64,000 nucleotides of DNA. Origin: JANRKB01 sp033763695. Lineage in GTDB: Bacteria > Planctomycetota > Phycisphaerae > Phycisphaerales > UBA1924. The stretch covers positions 62,001 to 126,000 of the forward strand of contig JANRKB010000003.1 in NCBI GenBank assembly GCA_033763695.1, in the 5' to 3' direction. Each line of letters opens with the position of its first letter. The first letter of the stretch is position 1. Of this stretch, positions 32,809 to 42,960 are shown piece by piece. The notes beneath the pieces were generated by a model that saw nothing but the letters and a program-made list of their open reading frames with translations, did no database searches and was not told the origin of the DNA. A program made the translations under genes and the position numbers.

Positions 32809-33399
32809 TCAGGCTGCTTCGCGTTCGCTCGACTGCGCAGGATCGCTGCAGTTGTCGAGATCGCGCTTGAGTTCATCCACGAGCTGTCGCACCGTCGCCA
32901 ATGGCGTGTTGTTCTTGATCGCGCGTGCGATGAGATCAACAAACTGCGCCAGCCGCGTGTAGTCCTCGTTGGGGCCATCCTTGTTCGGCGTGTCGCTGGG
33001 CACAAGAAACTCCAGCGGCAGATCGGTGTTGAATCGAATGCCGATCTCGTGGATGTGCGCCTTCACATGGCGGCAGCGAACCACCTTGCCCTCGGCACGC
33101 AGGTTGAGTCCGTCATCAGGACCGCGGAAGCAGAACTTCACGCTCGCCCCAGCATGGACGTATCCGATGTAGAGCATCGATGATCCGCCGCGCGAGATAT
33201 CACGCAGCACGCCAGGAAACTTGACAGGCGAGCCGCCGGGCTGATGAAGTTCCACCGTCGCCGTCCATCCCGTGGGGAGGGCGTAACGCTTGTGCTTTCG
33301 GCGGAGCATGACCTTGGGCACGCTGCCGTCGGTTTGGTTCAGTTGCTCCATCAGCGCTTTGAACTCTGCCTTCGACAGTCGCAGTTGATCACCGGACAT
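32809..33399 (-). CDS. PilZ-domain protein 1
   Basis: PilZ domains bind cyclic di-GMP through an RxxxR and a D/NxSxxG motif. Here RRKHKRYALP (33-42) and RDISRGG match both. The PilZ part is followed by a helical C-terminal region (EDYTRLAQFVDLIARAIKNN). GGGGAGG lies 5 nt before ATG 33399. It is the second of two PilZ genes on this strand, and both share an N-terminal LRL..E..A/K-type lead. It may regulate motility, polysaccharide or stalk functions, but no partner gene is adjacent. Confidence 0.82.
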   Translation of the reverse strand: MSGDQLRLSKAEFKALMEQLNQTDGSVPKVMLRRKHKRYALPTGWTATVELHQPGGSPVKFPGVLRDISRGGSSMLYIGYVHAGASVKFCFRGPDDGLNLRAEGKVVRCRHVKAHIHEIGIRFNTDLPLEFLVPSDTPNKDGPNEDYTRLAQFVDLIARAIKNNTPLATVRQLVDELKRDLDNCSDPAQSSEREAA

Positions 33400-33475
33400 G
33401 GCAACCTCCCCAAAGCCCACAGGCGGCTCATGGAGGGGTATCGGTCGGTCGGTCGAAGGGATTGCGGGAGCACGA

Positions 33476-33492
33476 CCGAACAGATCGTTCGG
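33476..33492. promoter_or_regulatory. Perfect 17-bp dyad upstream of PilZ protein 1
   Basis: CCGAAC, five bases, GTTCGG: a perfect dyad 77 bp before the PilZ-1 ATG. It looks like an operator and resembles the Gram-positive LexA box (CGAAC-N4-GTTCG) but with one extra base. Just downstream on the minus strand, at 33441-33453, the tetramer CGGT repeats about three times. Confidence 0.4.
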
Positions 33493-33569
33493 CGTTCTCG
33501 CGTGACGCGTTGTCCCCTATTCGCGGCCCGGCCATGAACACGCGGGCGGCGACGTCTGGAGGGCCTAGA

Positions 33570-34202
33570 TCACGCAGCCCCTCGTTCAGGCTGCGGCACG
33601 GCGGGGCATTTCGCGTCAGACACCGGCGCTGGTGCCGTCGCCTCACCGGGCTTGGTAACCAGAAGCGACTGCAGGCTCGCCACGGCACGCCCGGCACGCG
33701 ACAAGTCCTTGGTCTGAATCGCGCCAGCAAGTTCGGTGTGCTGGGCATGGAGCGAAGCCCACACATCACCCGGCGCGTGCCCCGCACGCTCGGGCGGCAC
33801 GAACGCGACGAAGGGGGCAACGTCGATCGGGCGGTCGAACTTCACGCCCACTTCGTGAACGCGGCCCACGACGTGCGTGCAGCGCACCACCTTTCCAGGC
33901 ACGAGCATTTGCTCGCCGTCGCGGGTCTTGAGCTGAATCAGGATGTGCGTGCCGCTGTAGATGAACACGCCGTGCAGGAATGAGAGCCCGCCATCTGACA
34001 CGTCGCGCGGGACAACCAGTGCCGTGCACACCGACGAGCCAGTGCCGATGTCGACCGTCAGGCGATCGACATCGAGCAACCGATGACGCGGCTCGCGCCG
34101 GCTCAAACGCCCGGGTTCGCTGAGCGCGCGACGTTCAATCGTCTCGAGCGCTGCACGGCGCTCCTGCTCATTCAACCTCAAAAAATCCTTCGCGTCGGGC
34201 AT
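33570..34202 (-). CDS. PilZ-domain protein 2
   Basis: RREPRHRLLDV (35-45) supplies the RxxxR pattern and PRDVSDGGLSFL the DxSxxG motif, so cyclic di-GMP binding is plausible. The C-terminal part is Ala/Pro-rich and differs from PilZ protein 1. The two genes are 170 bp apart and in the same orientation. GGGGAG lies 13 nt before the ATG. A 164-bp region with two hairpins separates it from divergent ispG. Confidence 0.78.
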   Translation of the reverse strand: MPDAKDFLRLNEQERRAALETIERRALSEPGRLSRREPRHRLLDVDRLTVDIGTGSSVCTALVVPRDVSDGGLSFLHGVFIYSGTHILIQLKTRDGEQMLVPGKVVRCTHVVGRVHEVGVKFDRPIDVAPFVAFVPPERAGHAPGDVWASLHAQHTELAGAIQTKDLSRAGRAVASLQSLLVTKPGEATAPAPVSDAKCPAVPQPERGAA

Positions 34203-34210
34203 TGGAACCG

Positions 34211-34287
34211 CTTTCTCCCCGGTTGGTTGGCGGAGAAATCGGCCCCCTCACTCAGGTGAATCACCGACTTCCCCCGCTTGGGGGGCG
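34211..34287. other. Two hairpins in the ispG/PilZ divergent promoter region
   Basis: TTTCTCC/GGAGAAA (34211-34237) and CCCCC/GGGGG with a GCTT loop (about 34273-34287). They lie in the shared 5' region of two divergent genes, so regulatory leaders are possible. No known riboswitch was recognised. Nothing else is evident in 34203-34366. Confidence 0.35.
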
Positions 34288-34366
34288 ATTCGGTACAAGC
34301 GCGTACGAATAACCCGGCCAGGACGTCATCCTCAACGTTTTTTCGGGCCTTCGCCTACCGTTTCGC

Positions 34367-35668
<1,302 letters not shown>

Positions 35669-35830
35669 CGCGTCCCATTCCGGACAGGCTCGTCGCACAC
35701 AAAGCCCCGCCCGCGATGCACTTGTCAGTTTTTTCGTCTATTCCGTCTGCGCGGCCTTGCACGGGCCGAATCCTGAGGCATGGTTTCGATAGGCGACGCC
35801 GCACAGGGTGGCTGCGCTCGGAGACCGTCC

Positions 35831-36547
35831 ATGCGTCGCCTGACGTTGCACGCGATCGCTCTGTCGACAGCCGCTGGAATAGCGGCTTGCGCGAGTGCGC
35901 AGACGCCGCGGCTGACCTGGCAGTTCAGTACGGATCGCGGCACGAACTGGCAAAGCTCCGGCTTTGTCGTTCCCAACTCGATCGTCTCGATCCGGGCGGT
36001 GGTCGATTGGTCAAGCGTGAGCGCGTACGGCCTGTTTGGCCTGCTCCACAAGGTTGTCATTGAAAACGTCGACCCGCTCGATGGCGGCGCGATCGTTGCC
36101 GCGAACGGCGTCGGCAATCGCATCGGAGCGTTCACCTACGGCGCCGCGACGCTCGCCGCCCGCACCACCGGCACCACACAACGCATCGTCGCGCTGGGCG
36201 TAAACGGGCGCGAGGAGGCGATCCCCTCGGCACAGAGCGCACCGCGCTATTCGCTTGACTACAACGCGTCGCCGCTCACGCCGATCTTCCAGTTCGACTT
36301 TGTCATCGGCTCGATCGATCAACGCACACTCGTGTTCCGCTCAGAAGTGGCGAGCAATGAGAGCGTGCAGAACGCCTTCGGCTTCCATGCCTCGGCCGCG
36401 TCCACGCAGACCGACTTCCGTCTGACAGGCGAGTCCGTCGCGCTCAATCTGCTGGTGATTCCCGCCCCGGGGACATTGGCAGCGGTCGGCATCGCCGCAT
36501 GTGCGCTGCGTCGCCACCGTCGCGTGCACGCGGCGAAGGCACGTTGA
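35831..36547 (+). CDS. Secreted protein with PEP-CTERM-like (PAPG) sorting tail
   Basis: A signal peptide (RRLTLHAIALSTAAGIAACASAQ) leads an extracellular domain rich in beta strands, and the C-terminus IPAPGTLAAVGIAACALRRHRR has the sorting-signal layout: PAPG, a short hydrophobic span, and a basic end. Such tails are processed by exosortase-type enzymes in planctomycetes. The core function is unknown. GGAG lies 8 nt before ATG 35831. Bases 35669-35830 upstream show nothing clear. Confidence 0.75.
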   Translation: MRRLTLHAIALSTAAGIAACASAQTPRLTWQFSTDRGTNWQSSGFVVPNSIVSIRAVVDWSSVSAYGLFGLLHKVVIENVDPLDGGAIVAANGVGNRIGAFTYGAATLAARTTGTTQRIVALGVNGREEAIPSAQSAPRYSLDYNASPLTPIFQFDFVIGSIDQRTLVFRSEVASNESVQNAFGFHASAASTQTDFRLTGESVALNLLVIPAPGTLAAVGIAACALRRHRRVHAAKAR

Positions 36548-36581
36548 GCCTCAGCATTTCTGAAGTTCACCGATGCCCTTG

Positions 36582-37883
36582 TCATCGATCGGGTGACGCG
36601 GGCTTGTCTGCCGCGGGGACCTTGAGATCCATCCACACCGGAAAGTGATCGCTCGGGAACTCGGTGGTTCCGTCGGGAGGTTGACGCCAGACGCCGCCGT
36701 CGGCGACGTCGATGTATTTGCACGGAATCACATAGTCAACGCGGAGCTTGAACATCGCGGTGTCGGTGGGCTCAAGACCCTCGATCGCGATATCGCTCTT
36801 GGGTACGAAACTGCTGTTGACGGCACTGCTGCCCAGCAGCTTGCGAGCCGGCTGCTTGTATGAACTCCCTCGCTTGGGGTCGGCGTTGAGATCCCCCACG
36901 ATCACGAACATCTGATCGCGCGGAATGCCGCCCACGACGTTCTTGTCGTCCACGATGGTCGGGGCGTTCTGGATGTAGTCGATCCAGAAGCTAATCTCAT
37001 CGTGGTTGCGCCGTGCATTGCGTTTCTCGGCGCCGTCGAACGCAGGCGGCGTGGGATGACTGCACAGCAGATGAAGCAGTCGACCATCGGGCAGCTTCAC
37101 CGGCACATCCCAGTGCGACTTGCTCGAGAGCCGAAGCACCTGAGCAACTTCCTTGGGATACCACGGCGTGCCGTCGGCATTCACGGGCATGAAGTTGCCC
37201 GGCATGTAATCCCACGGATAGAGCTGGAACGTGCGGGCGTTGTCGGCGTCGATCTCCAGCCGCTCATCCACCAGCAGCGCCATGCCGTACTGCCCGGGGA
37301 ACATGCCAAAGCCCCAGCAGTCATTGCCGTACTCGCGTCCTTCTGCGGTCTGCTTTCCGGGTTTGCCAGTCGCATCGGCCGCAGGCACGATCGGAACCAC
37401 GGCTGGCGTCTTGCCGTCCTTGTTGAGGTCAAAGCCGCTGGGCACGCCCGTATTGACGGGCCGCTGGAATGCCTTGAACTTGATGGGCTCAAGCCCCGCC
37501 GCCTGCGGCACGTTCAGAAACACATCCGCAAAGCGCTGGCCGTTGCTCCCGGGTGTGTCGCCCTCAGCAAAGCCAGGTGCTCCAGGCGTGTCGTATGCGA
37601 GTTCATTCAGGAAAATGACGTTGGGCCGGATCCGCTGAATGATCTCCGCGAGCTTTTTGAGGCGGGGATGATTCGGATTCTTGAGGTCGTCGGTGCGGAC
37701 ATCCTCGATGTTGAAGGTCGCCACGCGCACGAGCGTGAATGCCGGCGTTGCGGCCTCCGGCGTTGCCACGGGCGTCGGATCGGGACGCGCAAGCACCGAC
37801 GCCGGGCAGCACGCAAGCACCGCGCACATCAGCGGCTTCGCGACACGCGAGAGCAGTACCCGGAACCTCGTGCTCACCGACAT
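36582..37883 (-). CDS. Secreted endonuclease/exonuclease/phosphatase-fold protein
   Basis: A signal peptide (LSRVAKPLMCAVLACCPASVLA) precedes a metal-dependent phosphodiesterase-fold domain. Visible motifs are RVATFNIEDV with the Asn, NVIFLNELAYD with the catalytic Glu, a long central insert, HLLCSHPTPP, VIVGDLNADP with the DxN pair, and the final PSDHFPVWMDL with the His. This fold cleaves nucleic acid or phospholipid/inositol phosphates; substrate is unknown. AGGAGAGGACAAG precedes ATG 37883. It stands alone beside tRNA-Arg. Confidence 0.85.
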   Translation of the reverse strand: MSVSTRFRVLLSRVAKPLMCAVLACCPASVLARPDPTPVATPEAATPAFTLVRVATFNIEDVRTDDLKNPNHPRLKKLAEIIQRIRPNVIFLNELAYDTPGAPGFAEGDTPGSNGQRFADVFLNVPQAAGLEPIKFKAFQRPVNTGVPSGFDLNKDGKTPAVVPIVPAADATGKPGKQTAEGREYGNDCWGFGMFPGQYGMALLVDERLEIDADNARTFQLYPWDYMPGNFMPVNADGTPWYPKEVAQVLRLSSKSHWDVPVKLPDGRLLHLLCSHPTPPAFDGAEKRNARRNHDEISFWIDYIQNAPTIVDDKNVVGGIPRDQMFVIVGDLNADPKRGSSYKQPARKLLGSSAVNSSFVPKSDIAIEGLEPTDTAMFKLRVDYVIPCKYIDVADGGVWRQPPDGTTEFPSDHFPVWMDLKVPAADKPASPDR

Positions 37884-38040
37884 CTTGTCCTCTCCTGCAT
37901 GGATTCCAATCACCGCTCGCCGTGTACGCCCGTCATCAGTCCCGCCCGTCATGCGAGGGGCACGGCTGAACCGAACCTCAGAGTCTACCGCCCTACAGTT
38001 TCGGGATTCCTGTCCATGTTCACGTCCGCGCAAGAGAAAA

Positions 38041-38114
38041 GTCCCGGTAGCTCAGTTGGATAGAGCAGCCGCCTTCTAAGCGGCAGGTCGGGCGTTCGAA
38101 TCGCCCCCGGGACG
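38041..38114 (+). tRNA. tRNA-Arg (TCT)
   Basis: Acceptor GTCCCGG/CCGGGAC, discriminator G, D-arm TAGCTCAGTTGGATAGAGCA, anticodon loop CTTCTAA with TCT at 38075-38077, and T-arm GGCGTTCGAATCGCC are all in place. CCA is not encoded. It decodes AGA and AGG, rare codons in this G+C-rich sequence. Confidence 0.97.
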
Positions 38115-38166
38115 CTTTGGCCCCCGCTCCGCATTCACTCGCGCGGTCTGCCGCGGGCGACGACGC

Positions 38167-39486
38167 TCAACTCTCAATGTCGACGTGCCCGAAGAGTTCG
38201 CTCGTGCCGGTGGCTTCGAGGGCCTTGCCCAGGCGGCTGAGGGCATGCGCGTAGGCAGCCGTACGAAGGTCGATCTGCCGCACGCGAGCAAGTTCATACA
38301 CGGCGAGAAACTCGCGGCTCATGACTTCGTGCAGGCGGCGCTGCACCTCTTCCTGCGTCCAGTAGAACCCGGTCTTGTTCTGCGTCCACTCGAAGTACGA
38401 GACGGTGACGCCGCCGGCGTTGGCGAGGATGTCCGGGACGACGATGATGCCGCGTTCGCGCATCATGGCGTCGGCGTCGCTGGTGATCGGGCCGTTGGCG
38501 AGTTCGAGGATGACCTTGGCCTTGATGCGCGGGGCGTTGTCGGGAGTGATGACGTCCTCAATGGCCGCGGGCACGAGCAGGTCGACGTCGAGTTCGAGGA
38601 GCTCGTCGTTGGTGATGATGCGATCACCGGCATCAGGGTTCGCGATGATGCGGCGTGATTCCTTGTAGTGTGCCGCGATGGCCGCGACATTGAGACCGCG
38701 CGGGTTGTAGACCGCGCCGTGAATATCGCTGACCGCGACGACCGCATACCCATCGGCGCGCACCATCGTCGCGAATGGTGCGGCGACGTTGCCGTAGCCC
38801 TGGATCGCGACGGTGCGGCCCACACCGGGCGGGCCGCCGGGCGCTGCGGGGCGCGTCGGGTCCCAACCGAGTTTGCGTTCGAGTTCCTTGAGACAGACAT
38901 ATCCGCCGCGCGCGGTGGCGTCTTCGCGACCCAGTGAGCCGCCGAGCGCAATGGGCTTGCCAGTGATGACGGCGAACTGGCGCACGCCCATGAGCGAGGA
39001 GTACTCGTCCATCATCCACGCCATGATGAGCGGATTGGTGTTGACGTCGGGCGCGGGGACGTCCGAATCAGGGCCGATGGCTTGGTGGATGGCGCGGACA
39101 TAGCCGCGGGCGAGACGTTCGAGTTCCTGCTTGGAGAGCGAAGACGGATCAACAACGACGCCGCCCTTGCCGCCGCCGAAGGGAAGATTGACGCAGGCGC
39201 ACTTGAGGGTCATCCAGAAGGCAAGTGCGCGGACTTCGCTGTCGGTGACATCGGGCGAGAAGCGGATGCCGCCCTTGGCGGGGCCGCGCGTGTCGTCGAA
39301 CATGCAACGATAGCCGGTGAAGATCTTGAGCGAGCCATCGTCCATGCGGACGGGGATTGACACGGCAAGCACCTGCTTGGGGTGCGACAAGCGCAGCACC
39401 GTCTCGGCGTGGACGCCGGCGTGCGGAGCCGCGGCGTGGAGGCGAGTCAGCGCCGCCTGGAAAATGTCATGGTCAGAGTGGGCCAT
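38167..39486 (-). CDS. Glu/Leu/Phe/Val dehydrogenase (glutamate dehydrogenase type)
   Basis: It oxidatively deaminates an amino acid with NAD(P). Family motifs are IFTGYRCMFDDTRGPAKGGIRFSPDVT, LPFGGGKGGVVVDP with the catalytic Lys, VPAPDVNTNPLIMAWMMDEYS, the nucleotide loop GYGNVAAPFA, and ILANAGGVTVSYFEWTQN. The length of 439 residues fits small hexameric glutamate dehydrogenases. The PAPDVNTNP motif fits Glu dehydrogenase, but Leu or Phe activity cannot be excluded. The start at ATG 39486 is the first Met before the usual helix. Confidence 0.93.
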   Translation of the reverse strand: MAHSDHDIFQAALTRLHAAAPHAGVHAETVLRLSHPKQVLAVSIPVRMDDGSLKIFTGYRCMFDDTRGPAKGGIRFSPDVTDSEVRALAFWMTLKCACVNLPFGGGKGGVVVDPSSLSKQELERLARGYVRAIHQAIGPDSDVPAPDVNTNPLIMAWMMDEYSSLMGVRQFAVITGKPIALGGSLGREDATARGGYVCLKELERKLGWDPTRPAAPGGPPGVGRTVAIQGYGNVAAPFATMVRADGYAVVAVSDIHGAVYNPRGLNVAAIAAHYKESRRIIANPDAGDRIITNDELLELDVDLLVPAAIEDVITPDNAPRIKAKVILELANGPITSDADAMMRERGIIVVPDILANAGGVTVSYFEWTQNKTGFYWTQEEVQRRLHEVMSREFLAVYELARVRQIDLRTAAYAHALSRLGKALEATGTSELFGHVDIES

Positions 39487-39597
39487 AACGCAACCGTATC
39501 GCACGCAGGACGCATCGCGTTGCCGCACGCGGAAGAAACAGCCTGGAACAGGGTCGTATCCACAGCCTCTCGACGCAGAAAGCCGTACTTTTGCTGC

Positions 39598-39611
39598 CTA
39601 AACTTGGCCCC
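39598..39611 (+). promoter_or_regulatory. CTAAACTTGGCCCC element upstream of ndk
   Basis: Identical over 14 bases to the word before the phosphohexomutase, 96 nt before the ndk ATG. TAAACT may be the -10. No clear -35 is visible. Confidence 0.45.
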
Positions 39612-39693
39612 GCGCGATTGAGTTGAATCCGCGGCAATCCAGCGGCATCGCTGCTGAATGACCACCGAACACCATCGCTTTGGAGACACTCTC

Positions 39694-40164
39694 ATGGAAA
39701 CCACGCTGATCATTCTCAAGCCCGACGCCGTGCAGCGCGGCCTGATGGGCCGGATCGTTTCTCGCTTCGAGGACAAGGGCCTGCAGGTCGTCGGCTGCAA
39801 GCTGATGCAGATCAGCCAGCAGCTCGCCGCGACGCACTATGAGGCGCACCAGAGCAAGCCCTTCTACGCCGGACTCGTCAAGTTCATGACCAGCGCCCCC
39901 GTGCTCGTGCTCGCCCTGCGTGGCAACGGCGCGATCACCATCGCCCGCAACATGATGGGCGCGACGTTTGGCTCCAAGGCCGCCCCGGGCACCATCCGCG
40001 GCGACTTCGGCGTCAGCAACTCGTTCAACCTCATCCACGGCTCGGACAGCCCCGAAGCCGCGGAGCGCGAACTCAAGCTCTTCTTCGCCCCCGGCGAGGT
40101 GCTGAACTTTGGCCGCGCCATCGACACCTGGGTCTACGACACCAGCGGCGGCAAGCCCGAGTAA
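39694..40164 (+). CDS. ndk: Nucleoside-diphosphate kinase
   Basis: It balances nucleoside triphosphate pools through a phosphohistidine. The active site NLIHGSDSPE contains His115, and the opening TLIILKPDAVQRGLMGRI and HQSKPFYAGLVKFMTSAPV are typical. At 156 residues it is slightly longer than the ~140 of the short form. ATG 39694 is chosen because GGAG lies 8 nt before it and the family begins there. A strong terminator follows. Confidence 0.96.
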   Translation: METTLIILKPDAVQRGLMGRIVSRFEDKGLQVVGCKLMQISQQLAATHYEAHQSKPFYAGLVKFMTSAPVLVLALRGNGAITIARNMMGATFGSKAAPGTIRGDFGVSNSFNLIHGSDSPEAAERELKLFFAPGEVLNFGRAIDTWVYDTSGGKPE

Positions 40165-40190
40165 ATGCCCCAGCAGGACTGAGAAACACA

Positions 40191-40229
40191 AGAACCCCGA
40201 CGATCGCGTCGGGGTTCTTTGCTTTTTTT
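40191..40229 (+). terminator. Strong terminator after ndk
   Basis: A perfect 12-bp stem AGAACCCCGACG/CGTCGGGGTTCT with an ATCG tetraloop, followed by TTGCTTTTTTT. Confidence 0.92.
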
Positions 40230-40274
40230 GTCGTGATCAACGTGAAACCTGCGAGTTGAACCCGGCAGCGCCGC

Positions 40275-40784
40275 TCAGAGCTTTGAGTCGTCGTTGTCGT
40301 CCTTCAGGAAGTCATCGATGTTGAACTCGTCGCTGTCGTCCGAGTCGCCAGCCGACACCGGACGCGTCGCGGGGGCGGGCGTGGCAGGCGGCATACTGAT
40401 CGGCGCGGGGCGGGCGGCGGCGGCTGGCGCGGGCGTCTGCGTGACGGGCATGCCTTCGGCGAGCGCTTCCTCCGCGTCGATCGACGGCGGCTCGCCATCG
40501 ATGCACACGACGAAGACGAACGGGCCAACCGAAACCAGATCGCCCGCAGTCAGTTCCTGCTGGTTGACGCGCTTGCGATTGACGAACGTGCCGTTGCTGG
40601 AACCCAGGTCCTTAATGACCATGCGATCATCGTCGATCACCAGCTCGGCGTGTTGGCGTGAGACGCTCGCATCGGGCAGACGGATACCCGCGTCGGACTG
40701 ACGCCCGACGATGTAACGCTGCTTCTTCAGCGGCAGTTCCCGCTGCGTGCCATCGGATCGGACGACGATCAGGGACGACTCCAC
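40275..40784 (-). CDS. FHA-domain protein, 169 aa, GTG start
   Basis: FHA domains bind phosphothreonine. Conserved signatures are YIVGRQSDAGIRLPDASVSRQHAEL and DLGSSNGTFVNRKRV, within residues ~20-100. The tail is Pro/Ala-rich, then strongly acidic (SDDSDEFNIDDFLKDDNDDSKL). The start GTG 40784 is inferred from the domain edge; no ATG precedes the domain at a sensible distance. It is divergent from hemW by 92 bp. A Ser/Thr kinase partner is not in the window. Confidence 0.82.
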   Translation of the reverse strand: MESSLIVVRSDGTQRELPLKKQRYIVGRQSDAGIRLPDASVSRQHAELVIDDDRMVIKDLGSSNGTFVNRKRVNQQELTAGDLVSVGPFVFVVCIDGEPPSIDAEEALAEGMPVTQTPAPAAAARPAPISMPPATPAPATRPVSAGDSDDSDEFNIDDFLKDDNDDSKL

Positions 40785-40876
40785 GCGACGACTATCCTTG
40801 CCCCGCGGGCATTGAGTCCTGACGAGCACTTTGCTCGCCAGTCGGTCCGCCCAATGACGAATCGAGCGGAATCTGT

Positions 40877-42196
40877 ATGGAAGAGCGTACAAAGATCTCG
40901 ATTCGCGGGCAACAGTTGGAGCCAGATCAACCGCCCTCCCAACCAACCGCCGCGCGGCGGCTGGTTGGCGTCCCGCATCCGCTCCGCGGACTGCCGCCAA
41001 GCACCCTCGCGTCGCCCGTTCGCTCTTTGTATGTACATGTCCCGTTTTGCTTCCACAAGTGCCACTACTGCGACTTTTACAGCCTGGTGGACACACGGGA
41101 TCGCCAAGCGGGTTTCGTCGAGCGACTGGAGCATGAACTGTCCGTGCAGGCGACACTGACGCTCGGCCAACCGCTCCGCACCATCTTCTTCGGCGGCGGC
41201 ACGCCGAGCCTGCTGCGCGTTGATCTTTGGAAACGACTTCTCGCGTTCCTGAACGCCGCCTTCGACATGTCGGCGATCCATCGCGGCATGGGCGAGTTCA
41301 CCGTCGAGTGCAACCCCGAAACGGTCACGCCGGAACTGATGGCGACACTGCGCGCCGGCGGCGTTGATCGCGTCAGCCTCGGCGCACAATCGTTCAACCC
41401 CGCCCATCTCAAGACGCTCGAACGCTGGCACGATCCCGCGAACGTCGCACGCGCGATCGCGCTCGCACGCGACGCGGGCATCGCACGCCAGAGCATCGAT
41501 CTGATTTTCGGCATCCCTGGACAGAAGCTCGCCGATTGGACGAGCGACCTCGAGCACGCCATCGCGCTGCAGACCGAGCATCTGAGTTGCTACAACCTGA
41601 CGTACGAGCCGAACACCGCGATGACCGCGCGGCTCAAGCGTGGCGAGTTTGACGCCGCGGACGAGGACGTCGAAGTCGACATGTATGAGACAACGTTGCG
41701 CCTGCTGCGGCGCGCAGGGATGGAACGCTACGAGGTCAGCAACTACGCCAAACCGGGCGCAGAATCACAGCACAATCTCGCATACTGGCGACAGGAGCAG
41801 TGGCTGGCGGCAGGGCCATCCGCATCCGGGCATGTCGCGGGCCATCGCTGGAAGAACGTGCCGCGGCTTGATGACTATCTGGCGATCAATGCCGCGGACA
41901 TTGCGACGCATTGGTCGCAGGTTGTCGACCACGAACCGCCGGATGCCAAGCGTGCGCTGGCAGAGCGACTGATGACCGGCGTGCGATTGCGCGAGGGCGT
42001 CGACCCGGTGGAGATGCTCGCACGGGCCGAGTCGCTCGGTGCCGGCCGCGCGAAATCGCTCGCCGATGCGTGGAACAAAGTCGTGCTCGACGGACTTGCG
42101 GCATCGACACCCGCGGCCCGCTGGGCACTCAATGACGCTGGGATTCTCATCGCCGACGCAATCGCGGGACGCCTGATGGCCGCCCTCGACGACTGA
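40877..42196 (+). CDS. hemW: HemW-family radical SAM protein (haem chaperone, CPO-like)
   Basis: HemW resembles oxygen-independent coproporphyrinogen III oxidase but acts in haem transfer. The radical-SAM cysteines are Cys58, Cys62 and Cys65 in PFCFHKCHYCDF, followed by TIFFGGGTPSLL, EFTVECNPETVTPE, RVSLGAQSF and IDLIFGIPGQ. The ~45 residues before the core are unusual, and their DNA carries a 30-bp inverted repeat. HemN-specific extra Cys residues are absent, favouring HemW. The start ATG 40877 has no good ribosome site. Confidence 0.86.
   Translation: MEERTKISIRGQQLEPDQPPSQPTAARRLVGVPHPLRGLPPSTLASPVRSLYVHVPFCFHKCHYCDFYSLVDTRDRQAGFVERLEHELSVQATLTLGQPLRTIFFGGGTPSLLRVDLWKRLLAFLNAAFDMSAIHRGMGEFTVECNPETVTPELMATLRAGGVDRVSLGAQSFNPAHLKTLERWHDPANVARAIALARDAGIARQSIDLIFGIPGQKLADWTSDLEHAIALQTEHLSCYNLTYEPNTAMTARLKRGEFDAADEDVEVDMYETTLRLLRRAGMERYEVSNYAKPGAESQHNLAYWRQEQWLAAGPSASGHVAGHRWKNVPRLDDYLAINAADIATHWSQVVDHEPPDAKRALAERLMTGVRLREGVDPVEMLARAESLGAGRAKSLADAWNKVVLDGLAASTPAARWALNDAGILIADAIAGRLMAALDD
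40939..40968. repeat. Near-perfect 30-bp inverted repeat in the 5' part of hemW
   Basis: CCAACCAACCGCCGC faces its near reverse complement GCGGCGGCTGGTTGG, with one mismatch and no loop. It lies inside the atypical N-terminal extension, 62 nt after the proposed start. Confidence 0.7.
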
Positions 42197-42242
42197 CGAA
42201 TCGATCGGTGCGTGAGGCTCGCAAAGCCGCAGCAAATAACAA

Positions 42243-42267
42243 CGAGTCCCGCACGGAGCGGGACTCG
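42243..42267. terminator. Bidirectional terminator between hemW and ssb
   Basis: CGAGTCCCGC/GCGGGACTCG (10 bp) with a 5-nt loop. On the minus strand TTGTTATTT follows, so it probably ends the ssb transcript; on the plus strand the T-tract is poor. Confidence 0.65.
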
Positions 42268-42300
42268 ATTGCGTTGCGTGAACTTCAACGGCACGCGTGA

Positions 42301-42828
42301 TCAGAACGGAATGTCGTCCTCGCCCATGCCGGCGTTGCCCGCCGCGGGCTTGGCCCCCGCCGGGTTGTAGCCAGCGGCCCGGGCGGCCGAGCCACCCCCG
42401 CCACCACCACCGCCGCCGTATCCGCCGCGGCTCTGACGCGGTGCGCCTTCGTCGGAATAGTCACCGCCACCGCCGCCGCCGCCGCCACCCGGCTTGGAAT
42501 CAACGAAGTAGAAGTCCTCGATGACGACCTTGAGCTTGCTGCGGTTCTGGCCCGACTCCTTGTCCTGCCAAGTATCCATCTTCAGGCGGCCCTCGATCAT
42601 GACCGGGCGGCCCTTGCTGAAGAACTTGCCCATCAGTTCGGCGGTCTTGCCCCATGCATCGCAGTCGACGAACGTGGTCTCTTCGCGCTGTTCGCCCTCG
42701 GGGGTCTTCCAACGCCGATTGACGGCGATGCCGATCGTCGCGACGGCCTGCTGCGAGTTCGTGTACTTCACCTCGATGTCGCGGGTGATGTTGCCCATGA
42801 GCATGACTTTGTTCAGACTGGATGCCAT
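42301..42828 (-). CDS. ssb: Single-stranded DNA-binding protein
   Basis: SSB binds single strands through an OB-fold and recruits partners with its acidic tip. The OB-fold spans residues ~1-112 (LNKVMLMGNITRDIEVKYTNSQQAVATIGIAV, FVDCDAWGKTAELMGKFFSKG). A Gly-rich linker with two poly-Gly runs follows, and the protein ends in the protein-docking tip DDIPF. AAGGAG lies 7 nt before ATG 42828. rpsF and rpsR, common neighbours of ssb, are absent. Confidence 0.96.
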   Translation of the reverse strand: MASSLNKVMLMGNITRDIEVKYTNSQQAVATIGIAVNRRWKTPEGEQREETTFVDCDAWGKTAELMGKFFSKGRPVMIEGRLKMDTWQDKESGQNRSKLKVVIEDFYFVDSKPGGGGGGGGGDYSDEGAPRQSRGGYGGGGGGGGGSAARAAGYNPAGAKPAAGNAGMGEDDIPF

Positions 42829-42960
42829 CGCGTTCTCCTTCGTAAAGCGGTTCAGGTGTACCGGCGAGCCGGAATAATGGACGCATCCTATCAGGTTCCG
42901 GACGTCGTCGCCAGCGGGCGATTCCACGAGTACCCACACCGGACACGCAACCCCAATCGA

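Noticed and set aside
42410..42500. Runs of GGT/GGC triplets that look like a microsatellite
   Set aside because: They encode the Gly-rich linker of SSB on the minus strand, which is normal for the family.
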